From NCBI RefSeq assembly GCF_021130785.1, contig NC_060207.1:195477501-195541500 (forward strand): 64,000 nt of DNA. The letters run 5' to 3'. Positions 37,836 through 49,350 of the stretch are shown piece after piece; within the stretch, counting starts at the first letter, position 1; each line of letters opens with the position of its first letter. Origin of the DNA: Homalodisca vitripennis (lineage: Eukaryota > Arthropoda > Insecta > Hemiptera > Cicadellidae). The position numbers were made by a program, and so were the translations under genes. The notes under the pieces were generated by a model, which saw only the letters and a list, made by a program, of their open reading frames with translations, was not told the DNA's origin and ran no database searches.

Positions 37836-39158
37836 ATTTTTTATTTTTACTTATTTATTTACTTATGCAATTTATAGGAGGGATGGGGAATCTTCTGTCT
37901 GCGTGTTAACTCGCGACAAACATTAACAAATATTAAAATGCTCATCGAGAATCACTAAAGGTTTATTTAATTTAGATTTCAAACATCTTACACCAAAAAT
38001 ATTTTACACAGCAGACGTAGAAAAGTAATAATGCATGTGCAATGTCCAAACGTTGTTTCTGTGGCCTAATATTAAAATTTCTGCTAGTGTCAAAGTTTGT
38101 TAAAATTTACTGGAATATTTCATTTCATCATGGAATGCTTCAGGAAAGAAATCATGTTTTCCAATTAAATCAAGAAACTAAAAGCCCCTTCATTAAACTT
38201 AGTCCTAAACAGTCCTTTGATCTTGCTTCCGGAGTGACAGGATATTCTGGATGGGCAGTTGGAGACGGGTGGTCAAGATCCCTTAAGAAGGGATAGAGGG
38301 CTGTATCTCAGTCATACTACTACGATATTCGCAGTTGACGATGTGCCGCTCCTGGATATCCTTATTGCTGCCCAGACATAAGGGACTCATCGGTTTTTGC
38401 TGTACCCAGTGTAGGTTTTACCGAAATACATAAGATATCCAGAAGTAAAATACAGCTCGTAGGAAAGTACTAAAAGAATAAAGTTAAAAATAGGATATAG
38501 AAGAAGAACATAGGTATTATCATTTGGTAATTTGACTGTACTATTCCTGTGTAGGATACAATATGGAACCTGGACTTCATTCTGTGTAAAATAAAATTAC
38601 GCTTTGGTGGTAATCCACTGACTTTTTTATCCTTACAGCTACTTTGTATACTTCTAATTGTAATCCTTAAAAACGTCACCAAATAATGGAACCCAACGTC
38701 AATCTGTGTCAAGGAGATGAGACAAGATAGAGTTACATCTAAACAGATCATTGGGTTCGACGTAAGAGATTTGTTTGAGGGTAACGCTGACAAATTCAAA
38801 TACATTTTTGCTACCCGATAATTTAAAGTACAATTCCGTTTAAGTATAACCAGTTTTAATACCCAGCGCTGTAAATTACATTATGTACCAAATTTTATTT
38901 TTATATTTCATAAAAACACATTTCCCTTGTTATATAAACTAACAATAATTACTACAAAATAAATACTAATATTTTTTTTAAAACTTAAGTAAATATAGAT
39001 CTTATATGGATAATTAAAAGCAGGTTTTAAAATATAAATGTATTACGTTTTTAGGGAATACAACAACAACATAGATTGAAAGCTACATTTTAAATCACAT
39101 AGTTCTAGTATAAATCTATCAATGTAAACCTTAAATGTAAAATAGTAAATAACTTCCC
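37836..39158. other. Unrecognised stretch
   Basis: The minus-strand frame 38470-38805 (111 codons) and plus-strand frame 38042-38296 carry no recognisable domain. Nothing else was seen. Confidence 0.5.
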
Positions 39159-41118
39159 TGAAGTAATTATACTTTATCGGAAGTAGTGGGGATGATAAAT
39201 TACAATTATAAAAAAATTAAACCAATCATACTTTAGCGTTTGTGATGTTTCGGAAGAGGATACCCTTTCTATCAAAAGGCTTCACAAAATAATTGTTTTT
39301 TTATATTGGATATTGTGATTTTTCAATGTAGTAATTAACTTAATAAAAATCACTATAAGCTCCAGCTTCAATATTGAGTACAAATTTTATATAGTTTAAA
39401 TAGGCCTTCAACTTATAAAGCGTAATTACAAATAATGTATGTATTGTAATCTTTGGAATCATTTAAATGAAAATAACTTCAAATATTTATTTGCAAAGTG
39501 TGTAAAACAAAGAAGAGTAAACAGGCTTTGTATACAACATCCCAGCAACAAGTCGCGATAAAATTCCATTGATCCCTTACATAAAGCGAGCAACAATGGC
39601 TCACTTTACTTCCTGTGTTGTTCTTTTGTGAGCACATTCTTAGCGGAATGCTTTCAGGCGAGATTTCAACTTCTTTATACAAACAAAAATTTATTTCTTC
39701 CCAAGAAATACATTTTATGTTTTTAAAATAAATAATAAATTAAGATTAAGAATTTACTAATATACTTTTCATTTCGTAAATAAAATTTATAAATTAAATA
39801 TTATCATTCCGGAATAATATTAACCATTTAAGAACATAGACCAATTGTTGCACACCTCATATATGGCGTATGTTGGGCTGTAAACATCACTCTTAGCAAA
39901 TAAGACGGTTATTTCGAGGGTATAAGTGGATTAAGAGAGAGCTTTAGGAATAAAACCAGTGGTTTAAGCACGCTAGAAATAAAACTTTCTTACTTGAATG
40001 TGATGAGAATGTAATCTCTGTTTATTTCTTAAAAATTGCTTTTGTATATTGTCTTTCACATAGTTGAAGTGCGTTGTTACATCTCATTAGGTGTTGTGCG
40101 CTGACTAGGAGGTTAAGATGAACATGGAGTTGAATTTACAAGGGTGTGAAAAGTTTGGCAGTAGCAGCAATTTCAATTATAATGGTAAACTATAAAAAAT
40201 TTAATAATATTTTACAAGGCAAAGTTAAGGTTAAGAAGCCTCGTCTAACACTTGGTATATATGAAATACTAGTTATACAAATCAACAAAAGCAGTTTTAT
40301 GTTGACTTCTTTCAAAAAATTCTCACAAAAGTATAAATCTGAACTGTTTCATACGACTTATCATGTGTTCACTCTACCTTGAATATAGACTGATTGAATA
40401 TAGCGCAATCAGGAAATCATTAGTACTCAAATACTCAAAACTAGTATCAAGTTTTTTTTGTACCAGTAATTTGATTTTATATTAGAGTGCATTGCTGAAG
40501 TACCTCAAACTACAGTGCCAACGCTGATTATATGAACTCCACCTATTTATTAAATTAAAATTATGGTTGAGTCATAGTTGTCAACAAATTAGAAATTAAG
40601 AAACACTTTAAATATGCAAATCATGTGTAACAGATTTAATTTTCTAATACATCTACTGTTAAAATAATGTAACACTCATAGTTAATTGTTGAAATTATCT
40701 GAAAATGTTCGAAAAATTTACGGGGTATTTTAAACTTTATTATTAAAGTACATTAGAGACGAGGATTCCATAAAAGGGCCAAGAGCTAGGCGGGTTGTTC
40801 TGGAATCCGAGTTGGTTTATCTCATTACTACAATCGGAATCTTTTAAGTTTTCTTTTATTTTACACTTTTTTAGTTTTCACTAATGTACATCATAATATT
40901 GTGCAAAGTATTTTTACTCCTACAGAATAGCAAAAATCTACTACATTACCTTTAACACTTCTTTAAGATATCACGATAGCCCTGTACGTTTTACTATACA
41001 TTTTTATTTCCGGATAATGCAGTCCCAAATACGAAGTTTTTCCAGTATATAGGCTTAGTAATATTTGGATAAACATAATAAACAGTCTCAGTATTTAAGT
41101 ATGAATGTGTTGACATTT

Positions 41119-41169
41119 CCGGATCTCTCACATTCTGGGTGAATGTGCTACCATTACACCACAGAGCCC
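41119..41169 (-). repeat. tRNA-like SINE head, partial (copy B)
   Basis: Duplicate of 1967-2017. It keeps GTGCTACCATTACACC, closer to the intact SINE head than copy A, where one base differs (GAGCTACC). Confidence 0.7.
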
Positions 41170-41281
41170 TCACTTTTTACGATTCAATTATTTTTTGTAT
41201 TTGGCCGTATCTGTCACATATGCGTTTAAATAACCAAACTAACATATGATTGGAAGACCAAATACCTGTCAAATGACTTTT

Positions 41282-41423
41282 ATTTACATTAAATTTGTAT
41301 AAGTGGCAATAGCCTTATTTAATTTCAATAAATATTGAATTGCAAAAAGTACTTGCTCCACCGGGACTCGAACCCGGATCTCTCATTTGCCGGGTGAATG
41401 TGCTACCATTACACCACAGAGTC
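41282..41423 (-). mobile_element. tRNA-derived SINE (copy B)
   Basis: Duplicate of 2126-2271 with A box TGGTGTAATGG and B box GGTTCGAGTCC unchanged. The head occupies 41354-41423. Confidence 0.8.
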
Positions 41424-42471
41424 TTCACTTTTTTATACATATATTTGATAGTAGAAACAAAAAAAAAATAAACAACAATTATATAGGCAAAGTATAAAAT
41501 TATTTTTAATTGTTATAAAAAATAAATAAAAATATGAAATGAATATATTTTAAACTATAATTTTATATAATTACTTGTACGAGTATAACGAAACCTTAGA
41601 AAGATCCTTTAATACTTGTAACTAAATTTATGAATGTTCTAGATAAGGAAAAATGTTTCATTTAAATTACTAGAAATTAAAAACATTAAACGATAACTAA
41701 ACGCACAACACTCTTTATTGCGCTGAAACATGTCACTGAATGTTATATAGAAAGAAAAATGTATCCTAGTGAAATAATTTGAAATGAAATGTGTTCCACA
41801 TTACACTTGTACATTACGTTTCTAAAATGTGATAAAAAAACTACGCGTATAGACCAACACCTATAGCCCTTTGTCGTCCTTTTGTGGCGGCTGAATGACA
41901 TTTTATCGCGTTGCTGTTGCAGCACTTTATCCACAAAGCCACCAGTCCATGGTTGAGTGCTCCTTTGTTACACGGCCAGAAAATACAGTTGGGCGTTTAT
42001 GTGATAAAAGTTTACTTAGGATTCTTTATTTTGTTTCGCTCACTTTATAAGTGCTAGCAATTTAAATAATTGCGTGTAAAACAAATCTTTGTAGTTTAAA
42101 CATTGATTTAATAACACAAGTTGTAAATCAAAATGATAGCGTTCCAATTTACAAAATTGCTAACGGTTGCCATAATTAACAAATTTTTCTGCTTTGAATG
42201 TTTACTGACGCAAAGTAATAATCTATTGGTGATGATTAATGATTTTATGAAGAATATTTTTATTATTATGTGATATGATTTATCATCTTTCTGAAATAAA
42301 TTTCATTAAATAAATATCCCTTTCGGTTCAGTCGGAAGAAAGGTTGATTTCACATGAGTCTCTCATCTCGATGTTTTTTAAGTGTCACACAACACTGATG
42401 GGATAAAAAACATAAATCTTGCTATGTTAATATAATCGTAGCCATTCAACCTAATATCGTATCTATTTTAG

Positions 42472-42815
42472 AAAGGGTTGATTCAATGTGAATGTTGAGT
42501 TTAGGTCCAGTTCACCTTCTTTGTAGTGCAGCTTCTAAAGTCTTACCTGATGAAACAATGATGTGATGAGACAATGTGACACACATATTGCACTATAATG
42601 TGTAGTTTATGTGTCTCTGATGACGAGAAATGTAAAGATTTAAATTCTTAGCTTCTTCATAGGAGACGTTTTTATCTCTTCTGATGAACACGATTCCAGA
42701 TTCCAGGATTCAACCTGTGTCCCCGTTTTTTTCTAAATTTCAGAAGTCAAGTGAGTGACTGCATCAGATTCCAGTAAGGTGAACTGGAACTAAACTCAAC
42801 ATTCACTTTCAAACA
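42472..42815 (+). mobile_element. TIR element with decayed hammerhead core (copy B)
   Basis: Duplicate of 3326-3665. CTGATGA is at 42548-42554, then a second TGATGAGACA and a GTGTCTC...GAGAAATG segment; the core is as degenerate as in copy A and the last stem position differs (GAAATG against GAAACG). Confidence 0.75.
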
Positions 42816-43034
42816 TTTATAAAGATCATATTCTTGAAACCTCACTGCTCATAAATTATTACATATGATTTTATTTGTAAAAATGTGGATTTGTTTTAGT
42901 AAAAATAATCCGAAAATTATGTTTGTAAACATATTTATTAGTTTCAGTCAAATTCTATAACTTTAATCGGCTATCACCTGAGAACCTAAAAATTTAATAG
43001 GAAAAACGTTAATTGGAATTAGTTAAGAATTTTA

Positions 43035-43790
43035 CAAAAAATACAGAATTTTGTTTTTCGTGTGAAATACCTAAGATAAACATTTTGCCCAAATGTGGTT
43101 GATCACCATCTTGAAACGATTTTTTGTGAGTCTGACTAACGAAATTATCCAAACCATATACTTTATTTTAAGCTTATTTATGATAAAGTAAGAATTGAGA
43201 AGGACACAGGATTTCTTCCAGACATTTACCATCTTTCAATGATACAAAAAATCAGTAACTATGTTTCTAGATCTGCAATCTGATCTCTTCTTTAGTTAAT
43301 AACTAACCTAACACATAATTACAAAAATAAACAAATCAAATCAAATCGCTGTGACATGCGTGACTCAGGAATCACAGCCACCATATTGTGTGTCAATTTC
43401 GCCAACTCTAAAACGTGCAGTTAATAAAAAAATAAAATACTACACTAATTATTAGAACTTACTACAGAATACAGGTCACAATAGGTCTGCATATGCCGAC
43501 CAACACCTACGACTGACCAGAGACCAAAAGAAGGGAACCTTGAATCAATAACAAAAAAGGTCTACTCCTGTTCCCCTTCTTTGCCGCCATCTTGTTTCTG
43601 CCATTTACTTTTTCCCCTACAAATTTATTTTTTGTGTTAGTGAAAGATGGAAAATGTCCGGAAAATCCTGTTTCTTTCACAATCCTTTCCCAAAAAAAAT
43701 CTTTTTAAGATGGCGATCAACCTCATTTGGGCAAAATTTTTATCTCGAGTATTTCACACGACAAAACAAGATTTTCAAAATACTGCATCT
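43035..43790. mobile_element. Fold-back element with long inverted arms
   Basis: Two blocks appear in mirrored order. Block A at 43040-43135 (GTGTGAAATACC...CATTTTGCCCAAATG...GATCACCATCTTGAAACGA) matches the reverse complement of 43693-43775. Block B at 43198-43240 (CACAGGATTTCTTCCAGACA, then TTACCATCTTTCA) matches the reverse complement of 43640-43682. The centre is unrelated. This gives a non-autonomous element of about 750 bp. In duplication copy A the right block A is missing, because homology between the copies ends at the border between the two right-hand blocks. Overlapping frames 43647-43907 are chance products. Confidence 0.8.
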
Positions 43791-45214
43791 GTACGAATTT
43801 TGTCTGTACCTATTAAGAACTACCGTATTTTTTGTTTTAACGATCATCCCCGCAATGTTGTATACTACTTAAAACTATGTACGCCGCTATCTGGAAACCA
43901 TACGTAATATCAGAAACACATAGGATCAAACATTATCATAAATTACCTGAGAACTATAAAACACTTTTATAATGCACGCGCTATAATGCATTATAATTTG
44001 TATATGACCACTCCTTTCCAAATTTTGAATAGTCGCCATCTTGAAACCTTAAAAGACATTGAAAAAGTTAAAGAATAAAAGTTGTTACATAATTAATTAC
44101 GCAATGTATGTAATATGAGTATTAATTTGGATCTATGTTGGGAATTAGTTAAATAAAAACATGTGCTCGAAGGTGAATGACTGCTATCATGACAATTTTC
44201 ATTGGTTGAAACTTATGAACTCATTCAAGCTATGTGCATTTACTGTTTTTATCAAATTAAGTCTTAATATTTTTAATATTACAGCAGTTATTGTGTTTTT
44301 AATCATGCGTTATATTGCATACTCTCATATACGTTTTTTATTACGGTGGTTTTGGAACGGGTCAAAATCCAAAAAGATCACCCGGAATTTCCGTGATGAG
44401 GGCAATTGCAATAGGCAGAGTTCCATGAAAGGGTCATGATCGGAGAAAATCCAAAACATCTCTCGCAATGTCCGTTAAAATTATTCACTCATTTATTCAA
44501 ACTTTGAGTGAGTAAACACTTTTTTCATGGCGAACGCTAATAAAGTGTAAAGTACAGCAAGCCGACACCGATCTTTGAACTGAAGGGGGCGAAAGGGTAT
44601 ACTATAGTTAATGTTAATTAAGTTTCGAACACCACGTGTCATTTCATTAACACTATGTCCTCGATTATGTGATTAGTTAACTAGATTCAAGGTGATGACG
44701 GGATATTGAAAGCTAATGGACTGGGGAACAGCTCAACTAAGCAAATTCAATAACTCGTGCTCTTGGCTTGTCTTTGGGTCAAAGACACGGTGTTATTACA
44801 CCTCAAAGCATCTGGCTGATAGGTACGTCTCGTCGGGTGTATTAACGATCAAATATTTGAACTTGGATAGTGCAGTGTTATTGGCAACCAAAGATATTCA
44901 GTTATAATTCGCAATATATTAATGATACGGTTAATTACAGTATTTAAGGTCCTCAGTAATATTTAGGCGACAGATAAAAAGCAATTTATTGAATTAAACA
45001 AAAATATGTTTGTTTATATACTAATAATTTGTAAAATTGGTCGATAAGATTTTCGTTCCTTTTTTCTGGACCTTAAATATTCCGTTATATCCGTTTACCA
45101 CATAGACGAGATAGAGTTTGATTATGTTGCATATCACTCCGTAGGACTTGGCTGATATGCTCAGGGTGATATTTTAATTGAGCTATAAATTTCAAATTTG
45201 GTATATTTCTGGTG
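43791..45214. other. Unrecognised stretch
   Basis: Only a short member of the 8800-9135 family (ACTCCGTAGGACTTGGCTGAT) at about 45130-45160 is recognisable. Frames 44161-44439 and 44716-44907 carry no known domain. Confidence 0.5.
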
Positions 45215-45400
45215 GATATCACTGAATTTTCTGGCAAAACTTCTCTTCTGTCTGCCTCTATATCCTTTTATTTCCTTTTATTGCAGTGTCTGGTATCTGA
45301 CGCTGTCTCAGACTTGACTCCTGGAATCTGGATTTCATATTCGTCTGAAGATGCCCGAAGAAATTCGATGACGAAGAAGTTAAAAAAAACACTTACAGCA

Positions 45401-46021
45401 TTTCGACATCACAGACACCTATAAATAGGTGAAGTAGTATTCTCATTGTCTCATCAGGTACACAATTGGGTAGGGTACGATAAGCGGACCCGGTTTTTTA
45501 TATCGAAATTGGCAAAGGATATTACTTAATCTTAACCATCGATATAATGAATCGATACTGATTATTTATTTTGAATAATTAACTTAAATAATCTATATCA
45601 ACAGCTGTAAACACTTTCAAATAATACACGTAAGGTAATATTGCAATTTTACATAATTAACATTTTATTATTAAAAATAGCAGCCAATTTTAGAAAACTA
45701 CACCACATTGCTTTGAAATAAGATATATTTTTGGTGGCTTCAAAATGATGCATTCGTACCGAAAAACCCATTATATGAAATTTGTGGGAAAGAAACAACT
45801 GTAACTGTGAGAGTAGCAAATATGGTCGTCTTCAGGTTTCCTAATTTTAGTTATAATAATTTGTTTGAATACTTTAAATATTAAATTAATATTCATATAG
45901 GCCTATAGATACTTTTATATCGATTGATAGTCTCTGATTTGAGATGCGAATATTAGATATCGATGGTTACATTCTTCGATATAAAAACCAGGTCCGCTTA
46001 TCGTACCTTATCGTGCACTAC
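45401..46021 (-). ncRNA. Candidate hammerhead ribozyme, interrupted in its stem-I loop
   Basis: On the minus strand the order is as follows. GUA cleavage triplet at 46021-46019; stem I 5' strand GTGCAC at 46018-46013; the loop holding the nested MITE; stem I 3' strand GTGTAC at 45463-45458 (six pairs, one G-U). CUGAUGA at 45457-45451; stem II GACA/TGTC at 45450-45447 with 45408-45405; GAAA at 45404-45401. The stem II loop contains a perfect hairpin CACCTA/TAGGTG. Stem III can form A-U, one wobble, G-C, then a mismatch followed by three more pairs. Without the insertion the stem-I loop would be about 20 nt. The RNA is unlikely to fold with the 530-bp insert in place. Confidence 0.55.
45476..46005. 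mobile_element. TA-flanked MITE, Tc1/mariner-like
   Basis: It has near-perfect terminal inverted repeats of about 29 bp beginning CGATAAGCGGACC, with one mismatch and one indel between ends, flanked by TA on both sides (45476-45477 and 46004-46005). The interior is AT-rich and non-coding. TA target duplication and short perfect ends are the signature of Tc1/mariner-driven non-autonomous elements; the high TIR identity suggests a recent insertion. Confidence 0.87.
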
Positions 46022-46165
46022 GATGTGACAGACACGATCTCTAAGCACGGAGTTTTTCTACACATGAAATAGCTATGGTAGGAAGGGTTGGTTCTCTATT
46101 GATAGGAAGGGTTGTAGAAGAATCTTGCAATAAGAGGAAGGTGAACTGAATTAAAATTAAAAAAA

Positions 46166-46964
46166 CTCCCTAATGTCTTAAAATATTCTCTTCCCTCGAA
46201 TAGCTTTCTTTTCTATACGAATCTGGTCAAATAATAAATAAGCGATTGATAGTTTATAAATATTCTGTAAATACACAAAAACAGCTTTTATTATTTTATT
46301 TGGCCACGCCATATATATACTGTTCAATACATATAGGTTCCAATGAAATGAGTAATACTGAAGTGAAATATAGTGTCTCACCAGTAAACAAAAGCAATTG
46401 GTTAAAGCAACGCTTACTGCCTCATTTGTAAGTAAAATGTACGCTTTGATTAACAACTCATTACAGCCAACTCCTGCCATCGTCTAAAGGTCTTTAGCTT
46501 TTGTTACTGAGAAGTATATATACTGATTCTAAAGTCTTCAGTGCAATTTAATAGCTTCAGTACTTCAATATACTGTTACTGTATGATATAATACTCATTA
46601 TTTAGATTCAGTTTAGATTGAAACAACTTTTCAAAATTAAGCTAAATAAAAAAAAACATGATTTTAGTAGCAAACAAAATGAACTTTCTAAATTTTTCAA
46701 TTTGCCGTTCAATATATATAAAAAATTCTATTCCCCAAGGTTCATCTATACGAGCCAAGAAGCTATGCAGCATTGATATAGACTTTTTAATTACTTTACA
46801 AACCGAAGCAACACTTTAAAACATTTAATTACCCTGACAATGTTTTTAGTCAAATAAAAAGATAAAATATCAACCAAGTAACTTCAATTATAAAAAAACA
46901 ACCATAATATATTACACAATTATTTTCTTGACTCACAAAAAATACGTATTATGAACATTTCCCA
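46166..46964. other. Unrecognised stretch
   Basis: The minus-strand frame 46178-46480 (100 codons) and opposing 46246-46431 show no domain; nothing else was seen. Confidence 0.5.
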
Positions 46965-47560
46965 TAGCATTTTACTTTCCTTCCAGATACCCAAAATGTT
47001 ATAGCTAAAGCACCAAGAGTAATATTTCGCAAAGCTCCAAATTTGAGAAACAAATTTGTCCAACCTAAATTAACTAAAGTACAGCAATTCATTACTAATA
47101 TATGTGAACCATGCAATAAACCACGTAGTGGTTCTTGCAAAATTATACAAAACCTCGAGGGAATTAAAAAGCATCGTAACTAGTTTAACAAATTCCATCA
47201 TTGGCAAAGTAAATTATGACTCCAAGAATGTATATTATCAAATTAACTGTAAATTGTATTACAAACAATGCATTGGACAACAATCAGAATAACAGGGCAC
47301 AGAGTTGATAATTTTCATAAAGACAATGAGAAGCCATTAGCAAAACATGCTTCTGAACACAAAATGGAAGAGTTTTATGACCTTAAAGGAATTAATAAAG
47401 TCTACCCTTGTCCTGAAGAAAATTTAAATCGGTTAAAGTTATAAAACTTTCGAACACACCCATCAGTTAATTCCACATTTGAAATACCAAATTGGTTGAA
47501 ATTTGAAAGAAATATAACTTTTCCTAATTTCCTTCTATGGTACTAATGATATAATAGCTG
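46965..47560 (+). pseudogene. Penelope-like element, GIY-YIG endonuclease region
   Basis: Translation across frames gives the linker and endonuclease typical of the C-terminus of Penelope-like retroelement proteins. FRKAPNLRNKFVQPKLTK is at about 47022-47080 (family: frkaPNL...LV..KL). A Cys-rich CEPCNKPRSGSCKI follows at about 47107-47150. Then comes SKNVYYQINCKLYYKQCIGQ at about 47222-47282, the GIY-YIG-type core of the form viY.I.C..C...YIGQT. After a frameshift, VDNFHKDNEKPLAKHASEHK lies at about 47305-47366, the conserved LA.Ha..H segment. Several frame changes and a stop show it is inactive. The reverse-transcriptase part that should precede it is not visible upstream. Confidence 0.82.
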
Positions 47561-47660
47561 GGGCTTTGAAAGTTTTAGTGTGGGTATTTTTGAACCCTTT
47601 TTCTTTCCCTTCTTTACTTCTTTCTGTTCGTTATTTTTTATTTATTAATACCTCTCCCAC

Positions 47661-47697
47661 CTGACGAATAGGATAGATTCCAACCCTCAAAACGTTG
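47661..47697 (+). ncRNA. Decayed hammerhead-like motif at the Penelope 3' flank
   Basis: CTGACGA (fits CUGANGA) is followed by a short AGG...CCT hairpin region and then AAAACG where GAAACG is expected. Penelope-like elements are known to carry hammerhead motifs in their terminal repeats, so position and form fit; the G of GAAA is lost, so it should not cleave. Confidence 0.4.
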
Positions 47698-48130
47698 TAT
47701 TATATGTTTTATAACCTGTATCGATGGCAAATGCCTGAAATTCGGCTATCCTTTCAATCCTTCCATCGTCAATAACAAACTTAAACAAAGAAGTTTAAAG
47801 TAGTTTTGGGCTCTGGGTGTCATATGTTAGGTGAAGTTATACAGACATTTGTCTCAATTGCAGTTATTGTATTAGATTGGATTTGTATACATACAATACT
47901 GGATTTATTGCACTTCATAACATTAATTAATTAGTAATTAAGTCATAAAGTTCGCACCAAAACCATTTCCATGGTTATATCATCCATATTTAGGATTCCA
48001 ATTTCTAATCTTTCACCACTGATTGTTAGTTTTTAAAACTTAAAATGTTTCAGGTTTACCGATAAAATTGTCGTATTACTAGATTATTATAATGTTTTGT
48101 ATTGTACTATGGTGTTTATATAAAAAATAA

Positions 48131-48345
48131 AACCTTGTAGCTGAAAGGAAGAAAACATACCAGTTTCTCGGTAAAGTTTACACTGATTTTGTTGTCATGC
48201 TATTAGAGAAGTGTAATGTTATTTATTTTAGTGCTTGTATTTTATTATGTCTTTTTTATCACTGAAACTGTTACAAAATTACATCGAGCGTTCATGATAA
48301 AACCTGTAGCTGAAAGGAAGAGAGAAAACACCCGATTCTCGTTAA
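48131..48345. repeat. Short local duplication (two partial units about 170 bp apart)
   Basis: AACCTTGTAGCTGAAAGGAAG (48131) recurs as AACCTGTAGCTGAAAGGAAG (48301), each followed by a CAGTTTCTCGGTAAA / CGATTCTCGTTAAA variant. It could be a tandem remnant of a retroelement terminal repeat. Confidence 0.55.
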
Positions 48346-48829
48346 AATTGACACCGCTTTCTGTCTCTAATGAATTACACTGGCTTTTACCTGAGTTGAT
48401 AAATTGGCTCTCTTAGTGCTGAAGATGCCTTCATGAAGCAATTTCAACACGTTTAAGAGAAAATTCAAATCATATAATTAGGATTCAGTAAGTTGAGTCA
48501 TAAATCAAATTACATAACACTTTAGTGGTCCTTTAAGAACCCACAAACGTTGCAATTAAATTCTTGGCTGTTTTAACGAACTAAATCATTCAGCCTATTG
48601 ACCTCGACCGTTGTTAAGTATTATTGCCTTAAATAACTTGTTTTTTATTGCCTAATATGAAAAGGCTACTTTTATTGAACAATAATTATGTATATTTTTT
48701 TGGGGCAATTTATACTCTATATTTGCTTTTATTTTACTAAACTGTATATACTGCATTAATTCTATATCTCTTTCTGCGGCCTAGTGCCTACAATACCATT
48801 CCTTACTGGATTAAAATATTCACGTACAG

Positions 48830-49350
48830 TGACAGACCAATGAACCATTGTTTTACGAATCAGCTGTTTACTGTACACTCACCAACCAATCACAACGGTT
48901 GACTTATCAATTGCCCACCTTGCAAGCGACTGCACGCTTGCTCAGTGTACGCTCAGTCCCGCCTGGGGCACTTATATAGCACTCTAGCCACTGCTGACCA
49001 TACTTACTCAACACGTGACTTTGTGCCCCATGTGTTACTCTCTCACTTAAATATTAGTTTGTCTCTATTTGTTGTACATTTACATTAACATTAAAGTCAG
49101 TGCTCTGGATTGGCAATCTCTACCAGAACGTCTCTGTTCCCGGACACCCGCGTCTACCGTGCTCTACAGGACTGGCCACAGTGTTATGAACTATTCGTTT
49201 GCGGTTGTATTGTGCGTGAGTGAATCCGTGAAGGACATCTTCCGTCTTCACGCCTGCCTACAAGACAGCAGCCTATTTCCACACTTCCTGATCACAACCT
49301 GGCCCCTCAACAACAGCAGACTATGGTTACCCCTCATGAAAAACAAAGGT
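48830..49350 (+). promoter_or_regulatory. Promoter-like island with a candidate first exon
   Basis: This stretch is clearly richer in G+C than its surroundings. Two CCAAT boxes (GACCAATGAA near 48836, AACCAATCACAA near 48885) precede a TATA-type CTTATATAGC (48970-48979). About 370 bp further on, AACAAAG followed by GTAACT is a good splice-donor match (about 49347/49348). The open frame 49069-49395 runs through the donor and has no known domain. An old LTR promoter is an alternative; I find no second copy in the window. Confidence 0.4.

Larger units (their letters stand above)
39159..43690 (+). repeat. Segmental duplication, copy B
   Basis: Direct-orientation partner of 1-5195. It lacks the block of about 680 bp seen at 4009-4690, and it carries a private insertion of about 20 bp near 42884-42905 that looks like a local tandem slip. 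The open frames 39479-39682 (minus), 40146-40382 and 41743-41934 are duplicates of chance frames in copy A and are not supported as genes. Confidence 0.96.
45275..46160 (-). mobile_element. Hammerhead-bearing TIR element split by a nested MITE
   Basis: Read on the minus strand this follows the 3326-3665 element. The eroded terminal repeat AGTTCACCTT lies at 46143-46152. The ribozyme core comes next, and then the complement of GACTTGACTCCTGGAATCTG at 45310-45331. The interval is longer than its relatives only because a 530-bp TA-flanked element (45476-46005) sits inside it. Confidence 0.65.

Noticed and set aside
45343..45380. Hammerhead-like CTGAAGATGCCCGAAG on the plus strand
   Set aside because: No stem II followed by GAAA in the right place; the real core lies on the opposite strand nearby.
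48419..48450. Hammerhead-like CTGAAGA with a TGC...GCA hairpin
   Set aside because: The GAAA position reads ATTT and no stem I or stem III partner is visible; too weak to call.
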